From assembly GCA_023678885.1 (NCBI GenBank), contig CM043013.1, positions 21,050,791-21,114,790 of the forward strand: DNA of 64,000 nt, read 5' to 3'. A program made the position numbers and the translations under genes. The notes below the pieces were generated by a model that made no database searches, was not told where the DNA came from, and worked only from the letters and a program-made list of their open reading frames with translations. Origin of the DNA: Pogostemon cablin. Taxonomy: Eukaryota > Streptophyta > Magnoliopsida > Lamiales > Lamiaceae. Positions 45,021-56,500 of this stretch are shown in pieces (the stretch's first letter is position 1; every line of letters starts with the position of its first letter).

Positions 45021-45607
45021 ACTTCAACGGTCTCTTAAGGAGCTGTAGAGGAACCGACAGCAACAGCACCCACATCATCATCTCTGGTTTCTTCAAAGGA
45101 CGCGTGATAAGAGCAGTGCTGTCATGAGCATCCTCTTCAGAAGTCTTGTCCGCCAACTTATATTTCCATTTCGGAGCAACAGGCTTAGGGGCTGCGGTCT
45201 CAAACGCCCCTTTCTCGAGGGGCTTTCTTAGAAACCTTTTCCCGAGGACCCACAGTAGACACACGGATGAGATTGACCTCCAACCTCCTAGAGATGAGAT
45301 CCGAAGCTTCTCCAATCCTAACAAATGTAAGGGGCTGCACAACAAGAGTGATTCCAGAGGCCTTCGGAGAAGAAGTCTGGGAAGCTTTCTTTTTTCCTTT
45401 AGAGAGTGCAACCCGCTAGCGAGCGGATGGGAGAATACCCATGCGGCCAGTGTCGGGCATAAGACGCTTTCCTTCCCCTGAACATAGCAAAAAAGGAGGA
45501 AGGAAGATTAATACAAGAGGAAGAACTATACAACAAGCCATCCAACCAAGGAAGTAATCACAGATAGACTATCTGGCATGGCTATAGACGTGGTAGTAAA
45601 GCCAGTT

Positions 45608-46632
45608 TTAAAAAGATTTTTCCCTCAGAGAACACGCTGGTAACTGCGTCTCGTGTCGGAGAGTTTGTGAACATGACGAAAAGCTTTTTGAAATCCAACC
45701 AACAGTGTCTCGAAGGCACACGTATCCCCAACTGCACAGAGTAAAAGAGGGAAATATTAGAAGGTCCCATATAACATAAAAGAGAGCCGACAGAAACATA
45801 CACGCACTGAGGATAGGGTTGAAGAAAGAACTTCTGGAAAGCACAGTGGGATTTTGAGGGTCCTCGAGATCATATACAAAGTCCCCTCTCCAAGACACAT
45901 GAACCCAGAACCAAGAATTCTTCCACCCTTTAACGGAACTGGGTAGAGAAGCAACGAGATTGGTGTGGCACGGTACCAAATAATAATAACACTTCGTCCT
46001 ATTATTCGGGTGAGCCAGTACAGGAAGTTGATCTCAGCAGTAGTCAAGAAAGAGTATTTTCTTCTCTGGAAAAGGACCAAATTCCCCATCAAGGCAGGCC
46101 AACCATTAGGAGCCAGTTGAGCGGGGGCTATACCCCAAAATTCGAAGATATTCCAAATGCAGGGGTGGAGAGGAAACCTAAGACCGAGCTCAGGTTGCAA
46201 TTCATAAGCTGCCACAGTGTTTGGCAGAGCGTAGCACATACGCGCGTCGGGAGAAGAAAGATAGAAATTGATACCCTCCCTACACTGGAATTTGCCAAGA
46301 GCAATAACAGGGCTCTTCCGTAACCAAGAGTTGTCAAGGGTTGAAGGAACCTCAACAGTAGAAAAGGGAATATCCTTATCCCACAACGGAAGTTTTCCAA
46401 GATGGCCCAGCAATCCAGGACCAGCATCGGCAATCTCAGGATTGGGCTCCAGTGTAAAAGCATAAACGAAGTCGATAACCCGTTGATTAAAGGCAATCCG
46501 AGATGAAGACAGGGGATCCGAATGCTCTTCCAAAGACAACGAGGATGACCCAGAACCACCGAGTGAAGAATTGGTCGAACGGGAAGGAGATCTAGGGGAT
46601 CTAGGAAGAGAAGAGGATCCCTCGCAAGCCAT
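45608..46632 (-). pseudogene. Antisense ORF, N-terminal Transposase_28-like domain
   Basis: Starts MACEGSSSLPRSPRS at 46632 with a Ser-rich leader. The domain follows: LGKLPLWDKDIPFSTVEVP, ALGKFQCREGINFYLSSPDA, YALPNTVAAYELQPELGLRF, PLHPCIWNIFEFWGIAPAQL and FLTTAEINFLYWLTR. The continuation SLPSSVKGWKNSWFWVHVSW and DFVYDLEDPQNP is in another frame (45979-45608), so an indel or an unrecognised intron lies near 46000. The pattern resembles Pfam Transposase_28 (PF04195), named from gypsy elements although it is not a proven transposase. It is transcribed, if at all, against the gag direction. Confidence 0.75.
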
Positions 46633-47130
46633 ATCGCGATAGACATAAAGGGAAGTAAAACGCAGAAACAGGGGAAGGAAAAAACCCTAACCTACAGCGA
46701 CGACAGGTTTAGAGACACGAAAGAAAAAGAGCCAGGAAGAAAAGAAGAAAAAGGAGAGGAGAGTAATACCAGGAAGAGGAAAGCGAACTTACTGAGTAAA
46801 AGGAAAGCCAACAACCTGGAGAATCAAAGGGAGAAAAAAGAGGAAGCAAGGGAAGGAGAAACTGGCAAAAAATATTCAAAATTTAAATTTCTAATCGATA
46901 GTTACACCCCAAATACCAGATATACCCCCCACCGGAATGAAAATATCTTAAAAATAGCGCAGAAAACCCGTTAAGGCAGGAACTTATCAAGACGAGGGCA
47001 GCGATCGAGAACTACGAGGAGCCGAGATGGAAGGAACCCTAATATCACAGGCACCAAAGCATGAGGGATATAACTCGTAAAGCACAGTTTGACCCTGAAC
47101 AATCTCAAGTCATGAAATTATTCAGGCTCG

Positions 47131-47137
47131 AGGGGCT
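47131..47137 (+). other. Polypurine tract of the Tat-like element
   Basis: A purine run around AGGGGC just before the 3' LTR start at 47140. It is short and partly eroded. Confidence 0.5.
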
Positions 47138-47139
47138 AA

Positions 47140-48040
47140 TATTATGGGTATTATATCCCCCATGCTTGTTAGGCCCAAAAAGCCCAATAACCTCTATTAT
47201 ACTTGAAGAGGAAGGCCCAATCCCTTGGCGGCCCAAATGGTGGACAGAAATGAGAAGGAAATCAAGACAGCCCAAAAGGGATCACGACAGCTGAAAGCCC
47301 AGCCCAAGAAATAATAAAGGTGAGCCTGCCTGACAAGGCCTAAGCTAAGAAACGCCCTTAGCAGGAAACCTCGACGTTCATCCTTTCCCTAACCGAGAGA
47401 TAAGATGAACATCCTAGCACCGAAAGCCAACCTATCCGAAGACCAAAGAGGGCAGCGAAGATGGGACAGTAAATAACAGACAACATAATGAAAGAGAACA
47501 AGTATTGCAGGTTAGAAGACAACACTAACGGGAAGAAAAGGTATCTTGAGCAGCAATTCTAACTAGGAGGCAACGATTGACTGGTACACCCGACTCCAAC
47601 AAGCAATGGGAGGCCAACAAGGGATGGAGGCACCCTGCAAATCCATACAGTGCAACAAACGGTGCCCAGACCCCCCTGCGCATGATCGGCGTAACAGGCG
47701 GCCTCATTAAATGTAACTTGTCTTCTTCTAGATGGTGCAAGGCGATTGGGTAGATTTTAGGGTTTTGGGACAATATAAATAGCCTCTCTCACAGGAGAGA
47801 GGCAGGTCACTGATACTCACTTCAGACATTACACTTGTGAGAAACTGGGATGAACGAGTGTTGTTCTAAGAATGAGAGAGCAATAAAATCGGTTGAATTC
47901 TTTGGTGGAATTGAATTTCTATTGGTTGTGATCCTTTTATTTATAGTTTGTTATGTTTGATCGTGTTCGTTCTTGGTTTCGTTATCAAATATCTTAATCC
48001 TTCATACACAAAATTAACGACCCAAGAACAGCCATCAACA
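47140..48040 (+). repeat. 3' LTR of the Tat-like element
   Basis: Co-linear with the 5' LTR. The TATAAATA box is at 47774-47781 and the end is GCCATCAACA followed by AATCA. Confidence 0.92.
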
Positions 48041-48609
48041 AATCACATAGAGTAGAGTTAAGTCAGATTAATGATATATGACAGAATACAAGATCATTAA
48101 ATCATTTAATAAAAAATAAATTAAGATATATATTGATAAATATATAACATTCATAACAGAGTATGCAACGCTCAGGATTTATTTAATAAATTTAATAAGA
48201 AAAAGGTAGGTCTAAATTTATTTAATAAATTTAATAAAAAATTTTGAAAAAGACATACAATGTTGGGCTTAAGAAAAAAACGCATCATAACGGTTAGAAT
48301 TTAATAAAAGAAATTAAAATTTAAAAAACAAAGTATAAATATTATTAATATTTAGTAAGTGTAGATTTGAGATCTAATAAAAAAATATGTTAATTACTAA
48401 TATACATTTGTTAATTTGATAATCAATGCCCTTGTTAATTCGGTATTCACTTGCTTACGGACAGATTGAAAGTCCACATATTGAGGAGAAGAAGCACTAA
48501 TCATGTTGATTATACTTTCATTGTGATTGAGGGGGAGACCATGCATTCTTCTCACCACACCTATCTGATGCTTCACAAAATTTTTGACATTCACTTGATG
48601 CGTTTTCTT
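48041..48609. other. AT-rich DNA, no gene seen
   Basis: Contains AATTTATTTAATAAATTTAA-type repeats. A short minus frame (48594-48397, VKHQIGVVRRMHGLPLN) resembles nothing I know and has no context. Confidence 0.5.
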
Positions 48610-48895
48610 GGCTAGTTAATTTATGTTTAAGAGATAAAGATTATTATGTAACTGAACTAAAAACGATCACAATCAAACAAGATAAAATCATAAATAAGAG
48701 ATCATAACTAATAAAAAACCGAATTCCCACCAAAGAATTCAACCGATTTTTATTACTCTCCCTTAGAACAACACTCATAAAATCCTCCAATTACAAGTGT
48801 AATGTCTAAAGTGAGAATGAATAATCTGCTTCTCTCATGTGAGGAGAAGCTATTTATACTACTAACAAAACCCTAGTGAGTGTCCAATCCCGTCG
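48610..48895 (-). repeat. Truncated, diverged LTR related to the Tat-like element
   Basis: Reversed, the segment follows the 3' half of the 40327-41228 LTR: AGCTTCTCCTCACATGAGAG at the TATA-proximal part, ACATTACACTTGTAATTGGA, AATAAAAATCGGTTGAATTC and AAACAAGATTAAA-like end strings. It is clearly older than the intact element and in the opposite orientation. Confidence 0.75.
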
Positions 48896-48908
48896 TGCCA
48901 CCTGGAGG

Positions 48909-49100
48909 TAGAGTTGTCAATTTTACCCGCCGGGTCGGGTTACCCGCGGGTACCCAAGCGATCGGGTAAGGATAGGGTAGGCAAAATCGGGTAGAGGATC
49001 GGGTAATACTCGCACCCGAAAAAAATCAGTGGGTGAGGGTAGGGTACGGGTTCTCATGTTATACCCGCGTACCCAACCCGCGTACCCGACCCGTTTACCC
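48909..49100. mobile_element. Probable hAT-type transposon end
   Basis: TAGAGTTGTCAATTTTACCC is followed by dense GGGTA / TACCCG repeats in both orientations (GGGTTACCCGCGGGTACCC, CGGGTAGAGGATCGGGTA, CCCGCGTACCCGACCCG). TAGAGNTGTCAA starts with subterminal GGGTACCCG repeats are common in plant hAT (Ac-like) elements. The other end is not visible; the mitochondrial-type block begins about 700 bp downstream. Confidence 0.45.
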
Positions 49101-49101
49101 G

Positions 49102-49149
<48 letters not shown>
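49102..49149. repeat. TA microsatellite
   Basis: About 24 TA units directly after the hAT-like subterminal repeats. It is likely to be variable in length. Confidence 0.9.
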
Positions 49150-49151
<2 letters not shown>

Positions 49152-49784
49152 AACTAAATAAAAATTAATTAATCTTTTATCTTTTATAAACAAATTAAAC
49201 ACATCAAGTCAGCAACAACTACACGCTGAAACCCAAACCCTCCAATTTCATTTCACTTTCATTTTCCAAAATTCAAATTTAGAATTAGGGCACGCCGTTC
49301 TTCTCGCCTCTTACCTCTTGCGGCTTGCCTCTCTCAGTCTCTCTCTCTCTCCTTCCCTGAGTTCTCTCACACGGTTACACCATATGCTCGCTCTTCTCTT
49401 TAGGTAAGAAACAAAATCCCAAGCAATTGCGGAGTTTCTTGGGGTGGGCTTATGAGATTGGCTATTTCAGTATTTTCTTGATTTTATTTTTTTTCTTTTT
49501 GAAATATTTTTTTTCATATATGGCGAAGAGAGCTCAATAGATAGCGGTTTCGTTCTTTCAAATTTAGCTTTTTCTGCATGTAAAATTGGGGTGAGGTGGG
49601 GTGGTGTTGGGTAGGGGTTTAGGGTATCTCATTTCCTCCATTTCTCAGAACTCAGTTATTTAATTTCCATTTTTAGATATTTGTGTGATAATGCAGAGAT
49701 TTACATCCTTTAATTCCTTCTATTTCTCTGTTGGAATTTATAGCTAAAAATATGTGTGTATATATATATATATATTCGCAGCGC
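49150..49784 (+). other. Possible 5' UTR of the hAT-like element
   Basis: A CT-rich stretch (CTCTCAGTCTCTCTCTCTCT near 49335) precedes TTTAGGTAAGAAAC near 49400, which reads like the end of a first exon and a splice donor. T-rich, intron-like sequence follows. No coding frame is seen before the composition changes near 49785. Confidence 0.35.
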
Positions 49785-49869
49785 TTCCTTCTATCTATGT
49801 CACTCCTTCTGGTAGAGTCCTACCAAGCTGCACTATAGGATAAAGAGAGAGAATCTAGAAAATCATAGA

Positions 49870-51577
49870 GGGGCTGAAAGCTCCTTCCATGGCTTCTGCT
49901 CTAGCTTAAACTTACCTAAGATAGAAGAATAAACCATTTCATTTGGTAGTGGCTCACTCAGAAAAACAGAGTCAGTGTCCATGTAGTAGCAGTCCTCTCT
50001 GGAGATAGTTGGGTACATATAGATTTTAGCATAGGCAGAGATAGTTGCAGATATTTGAATAGCTGAGTTCTTCGGTGGCTTCCAATAATCAGATCCCGCT
50101 ACGGTAGGAAAGGCAGTAGTTGTTCTCGGTAAGCATATCGCACTGTATCAACTCATTAAACTTGAGTCTTTATATTGAGCTTCATCGAAGATCTCGGTTA
50201 TCGTGCTTTTAGGGTGAATGCCAAATCGACCATATAGCTTATTCATAAGGCACTTGTATACGTAGGACAATGCTTCATTCCCTTCTTTCTTAGCCTCTGA
50301 CCTGCTCTCAAAGATTGAGCTAACAAAGTCATTGAAAGGACTTTACATCTCCTCAAAGAGGTAGCCTGAGATTGGGAGAATAGTGTAACCTAGCGTACTT
50401 GCATACTTGAATTCCTCGCTAAAATAAACAACTACGAATTACCCAGTTGGAAAGATGAGAGTATTATCCTTCTTTCGATAGGGCAGAAATGGTCTTTTGA
50501 GAGTTTGAAGACATACCACATATGCCTTTCTAAAGCCAAAGAGGCTTCTCCATACCTTCCAGATTTCCATGCCAGACAGGCCTACCACCAGGTAATTTCC
50601 AAGGAAATTCCTTCATGACAAAGGGATAGAGAGAGTTCACATCGTAGTAGTATAGTATCTTATCACCGTATGACTTGTATACATTTACATGACCACCGTA
50701 GTATCCGCTCCTAAGAAAATCATCTTCATTCTTCCTTGGAATGTGGATAGGGAACTTAGAATCATCGTAGTAATTACATCTAAAGATATGTAGAGCTAGT
50801 GTAGACATGGTTATCTTGCTATCTATGACAATCTCATAAAGCTTCCAATAGATCTCTTGAGCTTTTTGGACTCCAAGGAGAAGGATGTCCTGCTTTAGAG
50901 AATCTATTAGAATTTTTTGCTTACTAGAAAGATCGGCAATTGTCAATCCCGTAGGTGTAGAGCCTATTGGACCAAGATCTGGGCGTAGATTTGTAACTAG
51001 TATCCCCGCTAGAGAGAAGATTCAAGGAGTCTCTGAAGCGGAATAACATCTTATTACCTGAATAGACTGCTATCTCGTAAACCATATTCTTTCTCATTAG
51101 TGGTTTGATCTAGAACCACTTATGATGTTGTGCTAGGCGCTTCACTATGAGAATTCCATTGAATTTTGTGAGGTTGTGATAGTAAACTGTTAATATGGTT
51201 TTTGCATTTTTGGCATGACTTTCGATCCTTAATACCAAGTCAGAAAGGACCTTAGTACTCCTATCTTCAAATGAATCATAGAATATGTAGTCTTCACTGA
51301 AGTAGGTATCAATCCATGAAGCTTTGATCTCTCTACCGGGATAAACCAGCATGAGACCAGCAGCATAAACATAATGAATGTCATTGATAAATAGAGTCTC
51401 GGTGTCGGCAATAATGAATGGTTTCAGCTCACTCTGACATGCTTTGATTAATCTTATATAGGTAGGATAGCTACTCTTACGATTGCTGATCTTTCTTGCG
51501 AGCTCGATCTCATTCCGTTCTCCTTGAATGACTGAAGAAAGGGTGCTCTTTCTCTCATCTTCAGATAGGACATGCAT
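49870..51577 (-). pseudogene. dpo: Family-B DNA polymerase of mitochondrial linear-plasmid type, broken
   Basis: The enzyme normally replicates protein-primed linear plasmids of plant mitochondria. Motifs in order on the minus strand: Exo I IADTET (about 51420), Exo II YYHNLTKFNGI with Asn where FDG is usual (about 51150), pol motif A YYYDVNSLYPFVM (about 50650), GGRPVWHGNLEGME, motif B KCLMNKLYGRFGI (about 50225-50262) and motif C YYMDTDSVFL (about 49970). All hallmark motifs are present but in at least three frames. A gap around 50946-51110 and stops before 50530 also break it. The length is near 570 codons, against roughly 800-1000 for intact relatives. Such fragments are common in plant mitochondrial genomes. 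Confidence 0.85.
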
Positions 51578-52522
51578 ATCCTTCTTTTTCCCTTCCGTAT
51601 AGACTCTGATTAGGATTTAAAGTACAAAACTTCCTTCTATTATGAATAAACCAATTCTTAGGTGCGCTCTCTCTTACTAGCTCACTGCTTTAGTGCATTT
51701 CCCTCTCTTCGTGCTATTGCTTACTTCCCCATAGGGAGGTAGTAAGAAGCTTGATAACCATGTGTTACAGGCTGCGAAAATGAAATGAATGGATCGATTA
51801 GTAGCACCTGCAATTTCAATACTTTTTCTTCTTGCTCGGGGAACCCACTTCCTTGGCTTGATAGGAAACCTCAGTTGAACATTAGACCTTTCGGGCTTAA
51901 AGAAATGAGGTTGTTTAAGCTAAAGACCTGCTACGGATTCTAGGAGGAAAGACCTAGGAACGGGGGACAAATCAATAGGAAATATTACTTCTATTATGCC
52001 ATTGGATGTGATCGGAAGAGTCATACAAGTAGGTATTACACCAAGATTTTACAAGCGGATGAGTTTTCTAGTTGGCTATGTTGATATAGCTTAGATAAGG
52101 AAAATCTACGAGAAGAAAATGAGCCATCCTCACCAATTGCAATTAAATTATTCGAACCTACTTTCGGACTGCAGACAGGCAGATATGAATTATGCCCTAT
52201 GGCTATTACACATGACCTGAGGAAGGAGAAAGGAAACTTGGTCTTAAGTATTTAAGTATTAGGTTGGTCGGCTGATAGGATTGACTCGTGGACTGAATGG
52301 AAGTACGATTGTAACTGCTTTACTGGCTCAAGTAATCATTCCAAGCCCTGGAAGCCTTACCACTAGTCTTGTGTAATGCAATCTAACCACCGAAGCTAAC
52401 TATCTTACTTAATGAAAGCTCGACCTGCGGAATGGGACTGTTAAGAGGTAAACCCCACTTCCCGACGAAAGCCTTGCCTCGTAGCAGACTTCTGGCGAAA
52501 CCTCCCTAGGCAGTTCGAAGAC
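51578..52522. other. Mitochondrial-type intergenic DNA
   Basis: No gene, tRNA or rRNA recognised. Confidence 0.5.
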
Positions 52523-52765
52523 GTGAACACGGCGGAAGAGGTGGAGAACAGGGCTATACATAAAAATATCCATCTAAGGAAGGGCAATTTAGCGGATGGC
52601 CAGTCCGTCGAAGAGATACGTGAAATCGTAAATGATAATTTGCACCCCGAGGACGAGGGGGATCATCAAATCCCTCTAATAACCGAGGAGCTCGAGCGTG
52701 AAAATGCAGACATTGAAAGTAAAAATTCAAAAAGAAAGACAAAAAAACCAGTGTCTTTCGTATAG
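52523..52765 (+). CDS. Small charged hypothetical ORF
   Basis: An 80-codon frame starting MNTAEEVENRAIHKNIH, with a highly charged, Glu-rich middle (REIVNDNLHPEDEGDH) and a basic end (SKNSKRKTKKPVSFV). It contains no hydrophobic segment and no domain that I recognise. It lies 0.2 kb from the end of nad9 and in the opposite direction. It may be a chance frame or a scrap of a plasmid or nuclear gene; there is no ribosome-binding or promoter evidence. Confidence 0.2.
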   Translation: MNTAEEVENRAIHKNIHLRKGNLADGQSVEEIREIVNDNLHPEDEGDHQIPLITEELERENADIESKNSKRKTKKPVSFV

Positions 52766-52990
52766 ATTGAGACTTGTAGCTTGATTCTTGACTCATTCCA
52801 TACTCAAAAGAATTGCAGGAAATCATTCGATAACACTTCTTCCTATTTTTTTCTCATGATATCCGACGATCAAGGCAATTCTGGTGAAACTCTTTCATTT
52901 CATAGAAGTGAATTCTTATTCTTACGAATAAAATAGCATTTCTTATTGATTTGTCTCCTGGACGGGACCTATTCTGTGTCTGATTTTGAA

Positions 52991-53542
52991 TTAGCCGTCG
53001 CTACGCTGTTCCCAAGGACTCGTAAAATCAAAATAGTAAAATTCTTGGGTCATCTCAATGGGTTCAGAAACCACACATTTCTCTGGATCATCATAGCATA
53101 CTTCCACATATCCACTCAGAGGAAGATCTTTTCGTAATGGATGACCCTCAAAACCATAATCTGTTGATATTCGGCGTAGATCTGGATGATTGATGGAAGA
53201 AACACTAAACATATCCCAAACTTCTCGCTCCCACCGGCCGACTGATGGAAATGGACTGACTACCAGAGATATTCGTGTTACTTTGTCTGCACTGGTTTGT
53301 ACACGAATGCATAAATTATAGACCACTTCAAATCTTCATTTTCGAGAGGGATAATCAACTCCGCAAATATCGATCGAAACTTGAACCTTTGTATAGGTAT
53401 GCAATTTAAGAAAGCACAACAATTGAAATGGGTAGTCCGCATTGGTATCAGATCTATTCCCATGTTCCGATCCTTCCATTTTTTGGACCCATTTCTTGGG
53501 TAAAATATCCCAACTATATTTGAAAATAAATTGGTTATCCAT
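52991..53542 (-). pseudogene. nad9: NADH dehydrogenase subunit 9 (mitochondrial), nuclear-type decay
   Basis: nad9 encodes a 190-residue subunit of the peripheral arm of respiratory complex I. Here the start MDNQFIFKYSWD is at 53542 and the native end [13 protein letters not shown] is at 52991. The middle reads LLCFLKLHTYTKVQVSIDIC and GVDYPSRK, then a TGA in place of the usual Arg (CGA to TGA). After it, about seven codons between VYNL and IRVQTSAD are missing, in frame. Further changes such as Arg to Cys (twice) and Glu to Lys are C-to-T or G-to-A. The copy spans 184 codons including the stop. Upstream, the same frame extends to a false start at 53641. The stop makes it non-functional. Confidence 0.93.
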
Positions 53543-56500
53543 AAAGAAAAGAGAAAGAAAGCTTTCTTGTAGTTCCGCTTCTTCCTCGAAAAAAGAAGAA
53601 AGACTTGTCTTGGAAGTAGGTGCTGCATAAGCATAAGACAAGATTAGCTTACAGTTAGATTATGGAATTGTTACTTAGGCAAATAGGCACTCAAAAAGAG
53701 AGAAAGAATCGATCTTCCTGATAAAAGATAAGTGAAGACAACTCTCATTCCATTTTCTTGTAATAGAACGGTGGGTGGATCTAAACGTGTACCTAAAGGA
53801 GGGTGGGTCCGGTCCTATTGAGAAATGAAAGAATATGACCTCTGCAACGGCATGCCCCTTGCTCTGTCCCTATCCCGATTTTCATTTGCCTTTTGTCCTT
53901 TATGATCTCTTGGCCTGCGTCTCCGCTTTCTGTTCTAAATGGACTCTTTATGGCGCTTGGGTGCTAAGCTTTCTTTCAAGCCATTACAAGACCTTTCTTG
54001 ATGATCCGCCACTGTCAGCTATAGACCTAGAGTAGGACCTAAACAATGAACTCTTCTCTTTGGTAAGATCAAACCTTTTTGAAGACGAGCATACGATGTG
54101 ACTTGAAGCACACCCTCACTTCACGTCTTTTGACTGTGCTCATTGGGGAATTAAGCCTAAGGTCAATCTGACCCTTGTCGTTGGCTCCTCTTCATCTTTC
54201 TTTCGGCGGGAAAGTTTTTCTATCAATTTCCATTGATCAAGAAAAGAATGCCGTAATGGAATGGACGAGGCCTATTCTCATCTCTTCCCCTCATCCAGTT
54301 CCTAGTTTCTAAGTTATTGATGAATCTAGCTATGAGGGATTCCTCATCTCATACATCAGGGTCGAAACAAAAGAAGACAGGATAGACTTTGATACCTCCA
54401 CTTTTCTTTCTTGATTGCTTCTTTGGTTGATTGATTCTTGAAGACAAGCATACAGACAGAAAATAGAAAAGAGAATCGGTTGCTTAATAGCCCGCGACCA
54501 ACCATTAGAGCCTGAGAATAATGCCAAAAAGGGGGATCCAACTGAATTCCTGAGATCATCATGAAACTTGAGAGCCGAAAGATTCAAAAATAACTCAATT
54601 TCAGGCCTCTTGAAAACACCCCCACGTGTGTTTCTCCAAGGTCCTGAACTGACGTTTTTCATTAGTAAACCTTGTCTTCCCTACTATGATGCTACTAGAG
54701 TGGATAGAGACCAATAGCATGGAAGCACGCGCGAACCTTATTTAGTAGGGCAAGGGGAGAGCGGACGCTGGCCCCCAACTATATTTACTAAAAATGGACT
54801 CTATTCCAAGGCTTTCAACTTTCACTCAAAAACAAAAATGAACCTCTAAACACCCGCTCAAATGGGCAACTTCCTTGTAACTAGCCCTTTCTTTTTAGCA
54901 CCTGGAAAGCACCAGTACTCAATTTTTAGCTCTCCTTTGACCCCTATTCTTTTTCTTTTCTTTGCTGCCTACGAATCTCAACTGGTAAGCAACGAGGTGA
55001 GATGAGGAGCAAATGCAGTACCAACGGAACATGGGAACAACCACGGAGGGATCGGCAGATTGACGGGAAGAGATCCTTTGGAAAGAAGGAAGAACCTATT
55101 TCTTTGGGTCCAACATGTTTAGGCGCCTATCTCTTGTCTTGTTATAGGGCAGGATCATGACTCGACGATGAATGTTCAGGGAAGCTGTAATCACAGAATT
55201 ATCTGTAGGGGGAAGTCCTACCCCACCTATTATCAAGTATGGGAAAGCAGTAGGAGACACAGAAAGAGGCGCCATAGATGAACCAACCAACTCAATAGTT
55301 GAACTGATAGCCATGAATCCACCCATGATCTTTTGAATCTTTTGAATAAGGTTATTTGTAGTCTATAGATGCTTAGCCGAACTTTATTTTGGATAGACTT
55401 TTTCCTAACAGTAAGCTAGAATGGAGCCTGTTTTAGGAAGAAAGAATAGAGACAGGCCGATGAATGATGCAAAGAGAAAGCGGTTTAAGGCCTGTTGAGA
55501 GCACCCCCATGATATTTTCCTTCAAAGGACCAAAGTCAAGATAAACCGAAGCAATGCCTTAGCCAAGACCTCTTGCCAATTCCCAGACCTGTGTAGGCTT
55601 GCTTAGCATAGGCTACACAAGCTAGGTTCACGCTTGAAAGCCAAAGCTAGTCTACAACTACCGATTCTTCTCACCCTGGGGGCACTGAAGAACCTACCTT
55701 AACCTTGGAAAGTGACTTCGATATGGAGCAGGCCTTGAAATAGGTCTAATAGGAATCAAGGAAGCCCTATAAAAGCAATAGGACCTTTCACAGAGACCAA
55801 GGACATGTCGTGAATCGTGAATGCAAGCCATACTTTTGCACCATTGGATTCAATGGAAAAGAAAGCTCGCCCGTCAGTTAGTGTTTATTGGTAACCTTAC
55901 TCTAAAGGGAATGGATGCAAAGAGGCAGAGTGAAGCACTGTTCACGTCACAGCTACTATGTTGGTTGTTACTATTTGCATTGATCATAGCTAATTCTAAT
56001 TTAATTGTGACAACCTCTTTTCTACTCCACCGTACGACATGAGTTTTCAATGTACCGTTCCCGTTAGTAGACTCGTAGGACCTCTGGGGCAAAACAAGGA
56101 TGGGCATTCCCTCTAGCTTTGTGCAGCCTTATCTTATAGATTGAACCTCAACATACCAACTACTTCTCGTATCTTTTAGCTCTCCTAATGAAACTAGGAC
56201 TTATCTCAGCTATGGTAAGACCTCTTTTGAAGGAATGGCACTCAACTCCTCATTTGAGTAGTCTCATTAGGAACGGAACTAGTAATCGAAGAAGAAGAAG
56301 GCTCTAACTAATTTCTTTAGAAGCTTAGAAGTGTCTGTCTCATGCCAAATATCTTAGATAATCTGCTGCTCTAGAGGAAGGATCAATAGTTTAGCTAGCC
56401 AGCTCCTAGATATAGATATGGAAGACCGGGTACTCTTATTAGCATCTTTCCTGGTAGATATACCTAGATGGATTTACCCTGGAGCGGGAGGTCTATTCCA

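Larger units (their letters stand above)
40327..48040 (+). mobile_element. Complete Tat-like LTR element with gag and antisense ORF, no pol
   Basis: LTRs at 40327-41228 and 47140-48040 (902 and 901 bp), AATCA on both sides (40322-40326, 48041-48045), a PBS at 41231 and a polypurine tract before the 3' LTR. The 5.9-kb interior encodes a Tat-like gag on the plus strand (41347-43264) and a large antisense ORF region (46632-43395). No protease, RT or integrase is seen, so it is non-autonomous and must have moved with enzymes from a partner. Internal GC content is clearly higher than in the flanks. Confidence 0.9.

Noticed and set aside
44825..45481. Plus-strand frames opposite the antisense ORF
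   Set aside because: Their composition is what complementing the coiled-coil reading frame gives; no domain is seen.
45757..46632. A real transposase of a DNA transposon
   Set aside because: The Transposase_28 name is historical. No catalytic triad or inverted repeats are present, and the ORF lies within LTR-bounded DNA.
52523..52765. Novel mitochondrial protein gene
   Set aside because: Only 80 codons, no homologue recognised and no transcription evidence; kept only as a low-confidence ORF.
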